A stretch of DNA of 64,000 bases from an uncultured Bacteroidales bacterium. Lineage in GTDB: Bacteria; Bacteroidota; Bacteroidia; Bacteroidales; Muribaculaceae. Both the position numbers and the translations under genes were made by a program. The stretch is from the NCBI GenBank assembly GCA_902792435.1, contig CADAZN010000001.1:277460-341459 (forward strand), given 5' to 3'. Positions within the stretch are counted from its first letter, which is position 1. Each line of letters begins with the position of its first letter. Below, piece by piece: positions 27,640-36,101 of this stretch. The notes beneath the pieces are model-generated. The model saw only the letters and a list, made by a program, of their open reading frames with translations, had not been told where the DNA came from and ran no database searches.

Positions 27640-27785
27640 TTAAATGCACTGCTCGTCGCAAGACACACCGCTGTAATAGCGGCCCTTGCTCAAGAGTAGT
27701 GCAGGAACCTATTAATTCAATATTCTCTAACGCCTCAGTATCAACTTGGTAAACCCAACTGACCAAGCCTCACCTAAGCGTCTTG
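27640..27785 (-). ncRNA. ssrS: Probable 6S RNA (SsrS) between zapA and rny
   Basis: The 170-bp space between zapA and rny holds no gene but strong structure on the minus strand. One arm contains CTTGGT...ACCAAG inside a larger pairing of CGCTT with GAGGCG. The other arm is a long interrupted hairpin: GCACT/AGTGC, CTC/GAG, GCAAG/CTTGC, and CCGCT/AGCGG around ATTAC. A T-rich stretch follows. A 6S RNA gene at this zapA-rny position is, from memory, common in Bacteroidetes, which is the main reason for the name; I did not confirm the 6S fold. Ends are approximate. Confidence 0.6.
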
Positions 27786-28085
27786 TCACATCTTCAATAC
27801 CACCTCATTGAGAGATTCCTCAAAGGTGGTAATAAACTTGTTGACAGCGACATTTTGATTATAGGACTTAGAATAAAGTCGCGCAAACTGAAAAGCAACC
27901 ATTGCCATGACACGTTGCGACGAATTGTTGCCTTCAAACCTGTCAATCCATTTGTTCCACAAGGTGTTAACAAGCTTTTCCGCCTCGCGGTAGCTTGCCT
28001 CCTCGTCGCTAGAGATGGTGAGCGCAATGGGCTCAACATCGGCAATTCTAATCAATATATTTTGAGTCTTTTCTTGTGTTGCCAT
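27786..28085 (-). CDS. zapA: Cell division protein ZapA
   Basis: 99 residues. ZapA-like fold: an N-terminal strand pair (ILIRIADVEPIALTI), then the EEASYREAEKLVNTL helix and a long C-terminal helix (VMAMVAFQFARLYSK). ZapA bundles FtsZ filaments at the division ring. It is preceded 9 bp upstream by a small coiled-coil protein gene, as often seen for zapA in Bacteroidetes, and followed by the probable 6S RNA. Sequence conservation in this family is low, so the name rests on length, fold pattern and neighbourhood. Confidence 0.82.
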   Translation of the reverse strand: MATQEKTQNILIRIADVEPIALTISSDEEASYREAEKLVNTLWNKWIDRFEGNNSSQRVMAMVAFQFARLYSKSYNQNVAVNKFITTFEESLNEVVLKM

Positions 28086-28094
28086 AATCTTGCA

Positions 28095-28388
28095 TCATTC
28101 ATTAAGTTGAGCGATGCATTTGTCAATGTCCCGCACTAAAGTGGAGATAGTGGTTCTGGCTTTATCCACCTCATCGAGATTGGGAGCGACAACTCGTGCC
28201 ATCTTCAGATACTCATTTTCTTGTCGCAATAGCTCATTGTCTCTCTTTATTTGCTCTATCTCTTTAACAAGTTGCTCTTTCTCGCTGTTGATCTCATCAT
28301 TAGTTCTTTCGAGCGCATGATATTTCTCAACCAAGATATTGCTCTTGTTGATGATTCGTTCCAGCGTTTGTTGCAACTCATTTGCCAT
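28095..28388 (-). CDS. Small coiled-coil protein upstream of zapA
   Basis: 97 residues, almost entirely a heptad-repeat coiled coil (about 1-65: Leu/Ile at regular spacing, Glu/Lys-rich), ending in a shorter helix. No recognised domain. Its position 9 bp before zapA and its size suggest a division-associated partner similar in style to ZapB, but that is inference from context. It is the first gene of the long minus-strand operon running to 22572. Confidence 0.75.
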   Translation of the reverse strand: MANELQQTLERIINKSNILVEKYHALERTNDEINSEKEQLVKEIEQIKRDNELLRQENEYLKMARVVAPNLDEVDKARTTISTLVRDIDKCIAQLNE

Positions 28389-28406
28389 AGCTCTCCAAAA
28401 ATTTCA

Positions 28407-28435
28407 CAAAAGTACAAATATTTTCTCTACTTCAA
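28407..28435 (-). promoter_or_regulatory. Promoter of the zapA-rny-ricT operon
   Basis: Minus strand TACTTTTG (28407-28414) matches TAnnTTTG, with TTG (28433-28435) 18 bp upstream. It lies 18 bp before the ATG at 28388. Confidence 0.55.
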
Positions 28436-28508
28436 GTCAAATTAATTATTATTTTTATAATTTTTATAAAAAACTATGGTTTTTCTCCAATTTCGCCGAA
28501 ATTCTACT

Positions 28509-28516
28509 TATTTTTG
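28509..28516 (+). promoter_or_regulatory. -7 box of the ThiE-like gene
   Basis: TATTTTTG matches TAnnTTTG, 19 bp before the ATG at 28536. No clear -33 box. Confidence 0.45.
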
Positions 28517-28535
28517 CAGAAAAAATCAGAGACCA

Positions 28536-29129
28536 ATGTTACAATACTTGATAAGCGGGAACGAGTTAGATGAGATAATCAACATTGCAGAACAAGCCCT
28601 AAACAACGGATGCCGATGGATAAGATTAGACCTCAGCAAAGTGAAGAACAGCGAGATTGAGCCCTCAATCAAAGCCTTGAAGGAGAAATGCGATGAATGT
28701 GAGGCGTATCTTTCATTAGATAACGACGTAGAGACTGTAGCCCAACTAAAAGTATCAGGTACTCATTTGGGTGTTAAGGACTTATCTAAACTTGTTGATA
28801 TCCGCAAAGAACTAGGCGAGGAACCAATAATGGGGCTCACAATTGAAGATTCGGCACAAGTTCCATTTTTGCCGCGAACAGCAATCGACTATATAGCTGT
28901 AAATGGCTCTGACTTAGAGAATTGCCGCGAAGTTGTTAAACAAATGCGTGACAGCAACTTGGATGAGCCAGTAGTGGCCACACTCACTCCCGGCATTAGC
29001 CTTGACGAACTTATGGCAACAGGTGTTGACGGCATCGCACTTTGCAACAGCAGTACCCCACCCTCCATGTTGCAAGAAATACTCAAGGCGCTGGACACTA
29101 TTGTGAAACAACGCCTTGACATGCTATGA
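28536..29129 (+). CDS. ThiE-like TIM-barrel protein (thiamine phosphate synthase family)
   Basis: 197 residues from the ATG at 28536, just after the -7 box; an in-frame ATG at 28476 precedes the promoter and is unlikely. The alternating strand/helix pattern and the blocks GTHLGVKDLS, IMGLTIED, DYIAVNGSD and GVDGIALCNS fit a thiamine phosphate synthase-like barrel, which would join the pyrimidine and thiazole moieties. It is a little shorter than classical ThiE, and no other thiamine gene is adjacent. It may be a diverged member with another substrate. The stop is 5 bp from the convergent gene. Confidence 0.7.
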   Translation: MLQYLISGNELDEIINIAEQALNNGCRWIRLDLSKVKNSEIEPSIKALKEKCDECEAYLSLDNDVETVAQLKVSGTHLGVKDLSKLVDIRKELGEEPIMGLTIEDSAQVPFLPRTAIDYIAVNGSDLENCREVVKQMRDSNLDEPVVATLTPGISLDELMATGVDGIALCNSSTPPSMLQEILKALDTIVKQRLDML

Positions 29130-29134
29130 AATAG

Positions 29135-29920
29135 TTACCTCCCAACTTCTTCTCGAGACATAACCATCACATCTCCCTTCTTTACATACAAATAGTCGTG
29201 GGCTGTTTCCAACACGTAGTATTCACCATTATCATTGTATTCGTCAGCAATTATAGTACCCCTCGAGACCTTTTTATACGGGATATAGGGTGCCCCCTCG
29301 TCAGCATTGCTCTCCAAGTAGATGGTGGTCTGTGGCATATTGGCGACAAGCACTGAGCTTCCTCTACCATAGTACCATTTCACATAGCCCAAATACTTGT
29401 TGGACACCCAGCCTTCTACATCTCCTTTACGAACCCTACTCCATCTAGATCCTTTCTTAATCAACACTCCATAACCAGGCCAGTTATATAATTCTTTAAT
29501 CTCTCCTAAAACCACTCCTTCCATCGATGGCTTGCTCCTAATATTCAAGAAATTATCGTCGCTGGTGGTATACACCAACGTAAACACGTTACCATTTAAG
29601 ATTGAACTCTTCTCATAACTAGCTTGTCGGGGAGCTTGCCCTATAACTGAATCATTGACTACGGCTGAATCTTGAACTATGGTTTCTGTGGAAGCAGATG
29701 TTTCGGAGTTGTTAGCACTATTGGATTTATATAACAAAATACCGATGAGAGCCAATGCTGCAATCAGTGCAATCACTGCTAGGATGATTGTAATGTTATG
29801 CCGGTTATTGGCATTGTTATTGGGGTTAGTGTAAGTTTTGAGGACGTAACCACAATTTGGGCAGGCATCAGCTCTGTCGGAGATTATGTGCCCACATTCA
29901 GGACATTTGTATAGTGCCAT
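29135..29920 (-). CDS. Zinc-ribbon, single-TM, SH3-domain protein
   Basis: 261 residues. The N-terminus is a zinc ribbon (YKCPECGHIISDRADACPNC, two CxxC pairs), followed by an Asn-rich linker and one transmembrane helix (about 44-64). The outer part (~110-170) is a bacterial SH3 domain (LNIRSKPSMEGVVLGEI, then GWVSNKYLGYV), and a second SH3-like segment may follow. Topology suggests a cytoplasmic zinc ribbon and a periplasmic SH3 part that could bind the cell wall. Such architecture is frequent in Bacteroidales; its function is unknown. Confidence 0.82.
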   Translation of the reverse strand: MALYKCPECGHIISDRADACPNCGYVLKTYTNPNNNANNRHNITIILAVIALIAALALIGILLYKSNSANNSETSASTETIVQDSAVVNDSVIGQAPRQASYEKSSILNGNVFTLVYTTSDDNFLNIRSKPSMEGVVLGEIKELYNWPGYGVLIKKGSRWSRVRKGDVEGWVSNKYLGYVKWYYGRGSSVLVANMPQTTIYLESNADEGAPYIPYKKVSRGTIIADEYNDNGEYYVLETAHDYLYVKKGDVMVMSREEVGR

Positions 29921-29969
29921 AGTTTATGTTTTTTGTGTGACTTATGGGAAAGATTGGCTTTGACCATTA

Positions 29970-30016
29970 TTAAAACACAGGCGGCGCATAGTTTGCTAAT
30001 TATTACACCGCCTGTG
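29970..30016 (-). terminator. Terminator of the ribonucleotide reductase gene
   Basis: On the minus strand CACAGGCGG and CCGCCTGTG (30008-30016 and 29976-29984) form a 9-bp stem with a large loop, followed by TTTTAATAA. It starts 21 bp past the stop. Confidence 0.7.
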
Positions 30017-30036
30017 ATTATTTGAGAATTTCGGCA

Positions 30037-32595
30037 CTAGCCGCAACGGGATGTTCCGCAGTTAGTGCAGATTAAGCATCCTTCCTGGTAGACAAGACTC
30101 TCTTGTCCGCAGTTGGGACACGTCTGTCCACTTAACTTGGTACCGTTGGGTAAGTACTTCTTAAGTGCACGCTCTACACCCATTTTCCAAGTATTAATAC
30201 TCTTATTGTCAAGCTCAAGGCTAGCAACAAGTTTAAGTACTTGTTCAATAGGCATTCCATATCGCAGCACACCCGAGATGAGCTTAGCATAGTTCCAGAA
30301 CTCAGGGTTGAACTTCTCGCTCAGTCCCTCGATAGTGGTCTTGAAGCCACGCTTGTTAATGAACTGGAAGTCATAGCGTTTCTCGCCATTCTCATTCACC
30401 GCCTTGATAATCTTACCCTTAGTCACCGACTTTGGACAGAAAATACCCTCATCGTCATCGGCAATACCAGTGAAGATTTCATAAGGACGATTGTCGATAA
30501 GTCCGATGAATGCAATCCACTTCTCCTTATTGTTCTGGAATCGAACCACATCGGCCTCAAGCTCTACAGGACGCTTGAGAATGTGCTCCTCCTCGGCCAT
30601 GTAGTGAGCCTTCTTCTCACCTTTCTTTTTCTTGTTTTTGCCATCGCCCGAAAGCGAGATGAGCACGCCGCTGCGTGAGCCGTCACGATATACAGTGCAG
30701 CCCTTGCATCCTGAACGCCAAGCCTCAACATAAAGTTTGCCCACCATCTCCTCACTGATGTCGTTAGGAAGATTGATTGTCACACTGATGCTGTGGTCCA
30801 CCCACTTTTGAACTGCTCCTTGCATACGCACCTTGTTGAGCCAGTCCACATCGTTGCTAGTAGCCTTGTAATAAGGCGAACGAGCTACCAGGTCCTCGAT
30901 TTGTTCTTGGGTGTAATCGTGACGAACCTCTAAACCATTGGCTTCCATCCAAGTAATGAACTTGTGGTGATAAACAATGTATTCCTCGAAGGAATCGCCC
31001 GACTCATCAACGTAGTCGACACGCACGTCCTTATCGCTAGGATTCACCTTGCGACGACGCTTGTAAACAGGAAGGAACACAGGTTCGATGCCCGAAGTTG
31101 TTTGCGTCAAAATACTCGTTGTACCTGTTGGCGCAATGGTAAGACACGCTATGTTGCGACGTCCATATTTTACCATCAAGTCATAAAGCTCGGGATCGGC
31201 CTCCTTGATGCGCAGGATGAATGGATTATTCTCCTCGCGCTTAGCATCATAAATCTCGAATGCGCCACGCTCACGCGCCATGTTGACAGATGAACGATAA
31301 GCAGCAAGAGCTAGAGCCTTGTGAACAGATACCGAAAACTCGGTAGCCTCATCAGTGCCATAAGTGAGCCCCATAGCAGCCACCATATCGCCCTCGGCAG
31401 TTGTTCCCACACCTGTGCGGCGTCCCTTCAAAGTCTTGTTACGAATCTTTGTCCAAAGGTTTAACTCGGTTTGTTTAACCTCTTCGGTTTCAGGATCTTG
31501 CTTGATTTTAGCGAGAATTGCCTCAATTTTTTCCATTTCAAGATCGATGATATCATCCATCATGCGCTGCGCATAGCCAATGTGCTCAGCAAACTTCTCG
31601 AAATCGAAATAGGCATCCTTAGTAAATGGATTCACGACATAGCTATAGAGATTAACAGCAATGAGTCGGCAGCTATCATAAGGACACAGAGGAATCTCGC
31701 CACAAGGATTGGTTGAGATGGTGCGGAATCCAAGGTCGGCATAACAGTCGGGCACAGCCTCACGTGTGATAGTATCCCAGAAAAGAACACCGGGTTCGGC
31801 ACTCTTCCAAGCATTGTGAACAATCTTGTTCCAAAGCTTGGTAGCATCAATCTTTTTGGTATAGGTAGGATTCTCGGCGTCGATAGGATACTGCTGGGTG
31901 TATTCGGTTCCGTCGACTGCAGCCTGCATGAATGCGTCATCGATGCGCACCGAAACATTTGCTCCTGTCACTTTTCCCTCGGTCATCTTAGCGTCGATAA
32001 ACGATTCGCTATCAGGGTGCTTGATGCTAACAGTGAGCATCAGGGCGCCACGACGGCCATCTTGAGCAACCTCGCGAGTAGAGTTGCTGTAACGCTCCAT
32101 GAAAGGAACAAGACCAGTAGATGTTAATGCCGAATTTTTTACTGGAGAACCCAATGGACGTATGTGCGACAGATCATGCCCCACACCACCGCGACGCTTC
32201 ATGAGTTGCACCTGCTCCTCGTCAATCTTGATGATACCTCCATAAGAGTCGGGTTGGCCATCAAGTCCAATCACGAAGCAGTTAGACAAGGAACCAACTT
32301 GATAATTGTTTCCAATACCAGCCATTGGGCTACCCTGGGGAACAATGTAACGGAAGTTCCTAAGCAACTCAAAAATTTGCTCCTCACTCATGGGGTTTGG
32401 ATACTTTTTCTCTATTCTCGCAATCTCGCTGGCAATACGATGATGCATGTCGTCAGGAGTCTTCTCATAAAGATGGCCAAAAGAATCTTTAAGAGAATAC
32501 TTAGTCGCCCAAACACGTGCCGCGAGTTCATCGCCCTTAAAGTACTCTAACGAAGCGTGATAAGCCTCGTCATAGGTGTAAGTTTTCTTTTCCAC
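30037..32595 (-). CDS. nrdJ: Adenosylcobalamin-dependent (class II) ribonucleotide reductase
   Basis: 852 residues. It reduces ribonucleotides to deoxyribonucleotides with a B12-derived radical and needs no oxygen, which suits an anaerobe. The ATP-cone-like N-terminus is absent. SNCFVIGLDGQPDSYGG and NPCGEIPLCPYDSCRL (Asn, Cys and Glu of the active site) identify the family. The C-terminus is a zinc ribbon with redox cysteines (CPNCGQES, CTNCGTSRCG). A Lys-rich insertion (GKNKKKKGEKK) sits near residue 650. No cobalamin riboswitch is visible upstream. It is a single gene with its own promoter and terminator. Confidence 0.94.
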   Translation of the reverse strand: MEKKTYTYDEAYHASLEYFKGDELAARVWATKYSLKDSFGHLYEKTPDDMHHRIASEIARIEKKYPNPMSEEQIFELLRNFRYIVPQGSPMAGIGNNYQVGSLSNCFVIGLDGQPDSYGGIIKIDEEQVQLMKRRGGVGHDLSHIRPLGSPVKNSALTSTGLVPFMERYSNSTREVAQDGRRGALMLTVSIKHPDSESFIDAKMTEGKVTGANVSVRIDDAFMQAAVDGTEYTQQYPIDAENPTYTKKIDATKLWNKIVHNAWKSAEPGVLFWDTITREAVPDCYADLGFRTISTNPCGEIPLCPYDSCRLIAVNLYSYVVNPFTKDAYFDFEKFAEHIGYAQRMMDDIIDLEMEKIEAILAKIKQDPETEEVKQTELNLWTKIRNKTLKGRRTGVGTTAEGDMVAAMGLTYGTDEATEFSVSVHKALALAAYRSSVNMARERGAFEIYDAKREENNPFILRIKEADPELYDLMVKYGRRNIACLTIAPTGTTSILTQTTSGIEPVFLPVYKRRRKVNPSDKDVRVDYVDESGDSFEEYIVYHHKFITWMEANGLEVRHDYTQEQIEDLVARSPYYKATSNDVDWLNKVRMQGAVQKWVDHSISVTINLPNDISEEMVGKLYVEAWRSGCKGCTVYRDGSRSGVLISLSGDGKNKKKKGEKKAHYMAEEEHILKRPVELEADVVRFQNNKEKWIAFIGLIDNRPYEIFTGIADDDEGIFCPKSVTKGKIIKAVNENGEKRYDFQFINKRGFKTTIEGLSEKFNPEFWNYAKLISGVLRYGMPIEQVLKLVASLELDNKSINTWKMGVERALKKYLPNGTKLSGQTCPNCGQESLVYQEGCLICTNCGTSRCG

Positions 32596-32647
32596 TGTTT
32601 ATATAAGTTTTTGTTAATTATTTGCAATATTTTTTGCGCACAGCATG

Positions 32648-32655
32648 CAAAATTA
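32648..32655 (-). promoter_or_regulatory. -7 box of nrdJ
   Basis: Minus strand TAATTTTG matches TAnnTTTG, 52 bp before the ATG. An inverted repeat (32683-32715) lies just upstream. Confidence 0.5.
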
Positions 32656-32682
32656 GTTACAATAAAGTTAGAATAAAACAAT

Positions 32683-32715
32683 TGTTAATAACTTTATGGG
32701 TAAAAGTTATCAACA
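32683..32715. repeat. 13-bp imperfect inverted repeat upstream of nrdJ
   Basis: TGTTAATAACTTT (32683-32695) and AAAGTTATCAACA (32703-32715) are inverted copies with one mismatch and a 7-bp loop. Each arm contains a sequence one base off the DnaA box consensus TTATNCACA. It also lies 18 bp past the 5'-nucleotidase stop, so it could instead act as that gene's terminator. Confidence 0.6.
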
Positions 32716-32732
32716 CCCCCTGTCGTGAGGTT

Positions 32733-34160
32733 TCACCACTTCTCAGTAAAACTAGTGCGCCCTTTATAATCAACAGTTTTCACTTTCTCCAGCCAACGAA
32801 TAATAAGGTCGCTAGTTGTAATCGTTCCACGTTCTCCTTGGTCCTGACGAGGAGAGTCGGCAATCGAAGCGATATAGTTGTTGGCCATAACACGGTATTT
32901 TTTCTTCATGTCAAGCTTCTTTCCATCTGGACCAAAAAGCTCTAGTTTCTTGATTGCACTTTTGCTTGAGTCGCTATAGGTCACAACCGCTGTGCATCCG
33001 CTGGTAATTGGGAACCTGTTGCGGTCGGCTTTAAAACAAGCTATGAGCATGTCGCTAAGTTCCTTTCCCGTGAGATTCATGACAACAGCAGTGTTCATGA
33101 ATGGGTCAAGGTTGAGGATATCCTTTACAGTTATGGGACCGACAGGGAAGACATCGTAGCGCACTCCACCATAGTTTTCGATTGCAATGTCGCAGTTACA
33201 CTCCGCAGCCCAAGCATCGCACATCATCACTCCGAGGGCGTCATAAGTAGTGATGTCGCTCGCCATGCGCCCTACTTCACGTTCCATCTCCGGACTATTC
33301 TTGAAGTGATTGAGTAGCGCCTCGGCAGCTTCACTACGCCTAGTCGTTTTGTCGATGAAAATGTTCTCGGCTTTTTTATTCACCACTTTGCCATTCTCAA
33401 CCTCCAAAGTTGTTAAAGTAACTCGAGGCAATTGATATCCATTTTGTGTTATCAACACACCATTGTGCATCTCCCCTCCCTCAAGCTGAGTGTGAGAGTG
33501 GCTGCTTACTATAAGGTCATAATACGAGAACTTTTTCGCCAAGTCTAAGTCTACCTCATAGCCCACATGAGTCAAGAGCACATTCACGTCGCATTGGTGG
33601 GTGAGCCATTTATACTGCGGAATAACATCTTCAGGCTGCTGAAACGATAATCCTTTCACGTTGTCGGGATGAGTGTCGGGTATTCCAAGAGTTCCCACTT
33701 GAGTTATTCCCAACACACCCACCTTCACACCTTTCACATCAAACACTTGATATGGCACCACGTGGATGTTAGATTCGGGTGGGCAAGTGATATTCGCTGC
33801 TAGATACTCGAAATTTGACAAAGCGGTCATACTTGCCAGCCCTTCAACTTTAGAGTCATACTCATGATTTCCAAGCGCAGAAGCATCAAACCCGATAATG
33901 TTCATCATCGAAATCATAGGATAGGACACAGGCTCGTAACGGTCGTTATAAGGGTTGCCAGTGCGGTTATCGCCAGCCGAGAGCACCAACATTGTTGGGT
34001 CTATAGCCCTTAAACTATCAACAATAAATGCAAGTTGTGGCATCTTTTCAAGAGCTGAGTGCATATCATTAGTTGACAAAATGCGAATCGTCTCGCCATG
34101 CGCTGAGCTAAAAACTGAAACTAAGAGAAAACAGATTATTGACAAAAAATTCTTTTTCAT
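32733..34160 (-). CDS. Exported 5'-nucleotidase/metallophosphoesterase
   Basis: 475 residues with a signal peptide (about 1-22). The N-terminal metallophosphoesterase domain shows STNDMHS, SAGDNRTGNP, LGNHEYD and SSHSHTQLEGG, which bind two metal ions. The C-terminal 5'-nucleotidase domain (~300-470) has FPVGPITVKDILNLDPF. Such enzymes hydrolyse nucleoside monophosphates or UDP-sugars in the periplasm, allowing nucleoside salvage. It is 4 bp after a 66-residue gene on the same strand and probably co-transcribed with it. Confidence 0.9.
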   Translation of the reverse strand: MKKNFLSIICFLLVSVFSSAHGETIRILSTNDMHSALEKMPQLAFIVDSLRAIDPTMLVLSAGDNRTGNPYNDRYEPVSYPMISMMNIIGFDASALGNHEYDSKVEGLASMTALSNFEYLAANITCPPESNIHVVPYQVFDVKGVKVGVLGITQVGTLGIPDTHPDNVKGLSFQQPEDVIPQYKWLTHQCDVNVLLTHVGYEVDLDLAKKFSYYDLIVSSHSHTQLEGGEMHNGVLITQNGYQLPRVTLTTLEVENGKVVNKKAENIFIDKTTRRSEAAEALLNHFKNSPEMEREVGRMASDITTYDALGVMMCDAWAAECNCDIAIENYGGVRYDVFPVGPITVKDILNLDPFMNTAVVMNLTGKELSDMLIACFKADRNRFPITSGCTAVVTYSDSSKSAIKKLELFGPDGKKLDMKKKYRVMANNYIASIADSPRQDQGERGTITTSDLIIRWLEKVKTVDYKGRTSFTEKW

Positions 34161-34164
34161 ATTA

Positions 34165-34365
34165 CTATACGTTTTTTATTTTTAATATTTGCTTGTCGGT
34201 TAATGGCGCTGCACAATCCAGCAAATGCCCCCATCGGTCGGTCACTACAAAAGATGCCACAGTGTTTATATCCAAGCCTTTACGTACCGCATATCGCAAA
34301 ACCACGTCACCCACTGTAGCCCCCTTAAAAATTCTTATTGAGCAATCATTCACTCTAATTATCAT
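34165..34365 (-). CDS. Small conserved-looking protein before 5'-nucleotidase
   Basis: 66 residues with no signal peptide. The order of short strands and one helix (IIRVNDCSIRIF, TVGDVVLRYAV, a central loop, then DKQILKIKNV) resembles a ubiquitin/ThiS-like beta-grasp, though without a Gly-Gly end. I do not recognise a named family. It stops 4 bp before the 5'-nucleotidase start, which, with its balanced composition, makes it a likely real gene in a two-gene operon. Function unknown. Confidence 0.5.
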   Translation of the reverse strand: MIIRVNDCSIRIFKGATVGDVVLRYAVRKGLDINTVASFVVTDRWGHLLDCAAPLTDKQILKIKNV

Positions 34366-34669
34366 CTATCATATATTAAATAAGGTGTAACTTCACATCA
34401 ATTTATCACTCGCAAATTTACAAAAATTTTTCATTCAATAAAAATATTTATCTAAATCAATTTATAAATTATGACAACAACTAATAAAACAGAATTAATA
34501 CAACTTGAAAAGTAGATTTAAGGTTGTGTGAATAAATTATTGAATAAATGTATGGTACATTGACAAGAAACTTGGTGAGAGCTCTAATGGTACACTAAAG
34601 TGCGACTCATTAAATAAATTATTAGTGTATATTTTTTTCAAAAACCCATATTCTTCACGATATTTTCAT
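34366..34669. other. AT-rich intergenic region
   Basis: About 300 bp without a gene of useful length. An ATG at 34471 opens only 14 codons. The 11-mer AATAAATTATT occurs twice, near 34530 and 34613, flanking about 80 bp. ATGGTACA also occurs twice in between. These could be remnants of an insertion, but nothing can be named. The promoter of the downstream flavoprotein gene lies at its right end. Confidence 0.4.
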
Positions 34670-34677
34670 TAATTTTG
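34670..34677 (+). promoter_or_regulatory. -7 box of the flavoprotein-alkD-eamA-carbonic anhydrase operon
   Basis: TAATTTTG matches TAnnTTTG, 30 bp before the ATG at 34708. The -33 box is not evident. Confidence 0.5.
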
Positions 34678-34707
34678 TGCAGTTTTAAAATATTGAATTT
34701 AGTTCTT

Positions 34708-35328
34708 ATGGCAAAAGTTTTATTGATAAACGGCTCACCTCGCAAGGATGGAAACACATTTATTGCGTTAAGTGAAATAGCCAATGTGTTGAATGAGCAA
34801 AACATAGACGCCGAGATAGCATGGATTGGTGTAAAGCCAGTGAGAGGATGCATTGCTTGCCAAACCTGCAAACAATCGGACAATGGCAAGTGCACATTCG
34901 ATGACGACATATGCAACACGATGATAGAGAAAATGAATGACGCCGACGCGCTTGTAGTGGGTTCACCTGTTTATTACGGTCAACCTGCAGGGCAAACGGT
35001 AGCCCTCATTCAACGAGCTTTCTATGCAGGAGCACAGGTTAACGGCAAACCTGCCGCTGCTGTTGCCGTGTGCCGACGTGGAGGAGCCACCGCCGCGCTT
35101 CAAACGATGACGATGCCCTTCCAACTCAAGAATATGCCATTGGTAACATCTCAATATTGGAACATTGTGTATGGCATGGATAAAGGAGAAGCTAAGCTAG
35201 ACAAAGAGGGTATGCAGACAATGCGTCAGCTTGGACGTAACCTGGCACACCTAATTAAAAGTCAAGAAGTAGCAAAACTGCCCAAGCCAGAACTTGAAGA
35301 GTGGCAACCCACGCATTTCATCAGGTAA
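34708..35328 (+). CDS. NADPH-dependent FMN reductase / flavodoxin-like oxidoreductase
   Basis: 206 residues from the ATG at 34708; an earlier in-frame start at 34675 overlaps the -7 box and is unlikely. The flavodoxin-fold FMN phosphate loop is NGSPRKDGNT near the N-terminus, and SPVYYGQPAGQ is the second FMN contact. CIACQTCKQSDNGKC places several Cys residues as in iron-sulphur flavoproteins and related reductases. Cytoplasmic. It probably reduces quinones or other small acceptors with NAD(P)H. First gene of a four-gene plus-strand operon. Confidence 0.88.
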   Translation: MAKVLLINGSPRKDGNTFIALSEIANVLNEQNIDAEIAWIGVKPVRGCIACQTCKQSDNGKCTFDDDICNTMIEKMNDADALVVGSPVYYGQPAGQTVALIQRAFYAGAQVNGKPAAAVAVCRRGGATAALQTMTMPFQLKNMPLVTSQYWNIVYGMDKGEAKLDKEGMQTMRQLGRNLAHLIKSQEVAKLPKPELEEWQPTHFIR

Positions 35329-35345
35329 TGAAATCACACAAATAG

Positions 35346-36101
35346 ATGACCACTGCAGCACAAGTAATTAGTCACATGCAGTCGCTGGGCTCTCAGGAAC
35401 AGGCTCAGCACTTGATGCGTTTTTTCAAGACAGAGCCAGGATCCTATGGTCATGGCGATAAATTCTTGGGAATACGTGTTCCTGACACTCGCAAAGTGGC
35501 AGCAGCCAGCAAACAGCTTTCCCTCAATGAAATTGAGAAGTTGCTAGATTCACAATGGCACGAAGTGAGATTGTGTGGTTTACTGATACTTGTGAGTCAG
35601 TTTGAAGCCCAATCCACACGACGGCTATTCAACAACAGTGAAGCTATGGCTAAACGAGATGAGATAGTGGCATTCTATCTCAATCACACTACTAGTGCCA
35701 ACAATTGGGACCTTGTAGACCTATCGGTATATAAAATCTTAGGAAAATGGTTGATGACACCATCTTCTAAAGATGATAAACAAAAACTAAAGATAATTGA
35801 CCTCCTTGCAGCAAGCGACAACTTATGGGAGCAACGCATGTCGGTAGTGTGCACTATGGAGCCATTAAAACAAGGTAATCCATCCTACACCCTTCGATAT
35901 TGTGAGTGGCACTTGCATCACAATCATGACTTGATGCACAAGGCTGTGGGGTGGCTGTTAAGGGAGATGGGCAAACGGGTGAGCATGGACCTACTGCGAT
36001 CATTCCTTGAGCAGCATGCCCATGACATGCCACGCACCGCACTGAGATATGCGATAGAGAAAATGCCTGAGCAAGAACGCAAACAATGGATGCAGAGATG
36101 A
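35346..36101 (+). CDS. DNA alkylation repair protein (AlkD-like)
   Basis: 251 residues of helical HEAT-like repeats. The pattern EPGSYGHGDKFLGIRVPDTRK near residue 30 and WDLVDLSVYKILGKWL in the middle is typical of the AlkD glycosylase family, which removes positively charged N3- and N7-alkyl purines by trapping DNA on a concave surface. NWDLVD contains the catalytic Asp region. It follows the flavoprotein by 17 bp and overlaps the EamA gene by 4 bp. The window also has an Ogt domain, so two alkylation repair routes are encoded close together. Confidence 0.88.
   Translation: MTTAAQVISHMQSLGSQEQAQHLMRFFKTEPGSYGHGDKFLGIRVPDTRKVAAASKQLSLNEIEKLLDSQWHEVRLCGLLILVSQFEAQSTRRLFNNSEAMAKRDEIVAFYLNHTTSANNWDLVDLSVYKILGKWLMTPSSKDDKQKLKIIDLLAASDNLWEQRMSVVCTMEPLKQGNPSYTLRYCEWHLHHNHDLMHKAVGWLLREMGKRVSMDLLRSFLEQHAHDMPRTALRYAIEKMPEQERKQWMQR

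Noticed and set aside
32596-32732. Cobalamin riboswitch before the B12-dependent ribonucleotide reductase
   Set aside because: The leader is short and AT-rich and lacks the conserved B12-box; only a simple inverted repeat is present.
34471-34515. Short frame (14 codons) as a leader peptide or gene
   Set aside because: No promoter box at a suitable distance, no attenuator hairpin, and nothing downstream that it could control closely.
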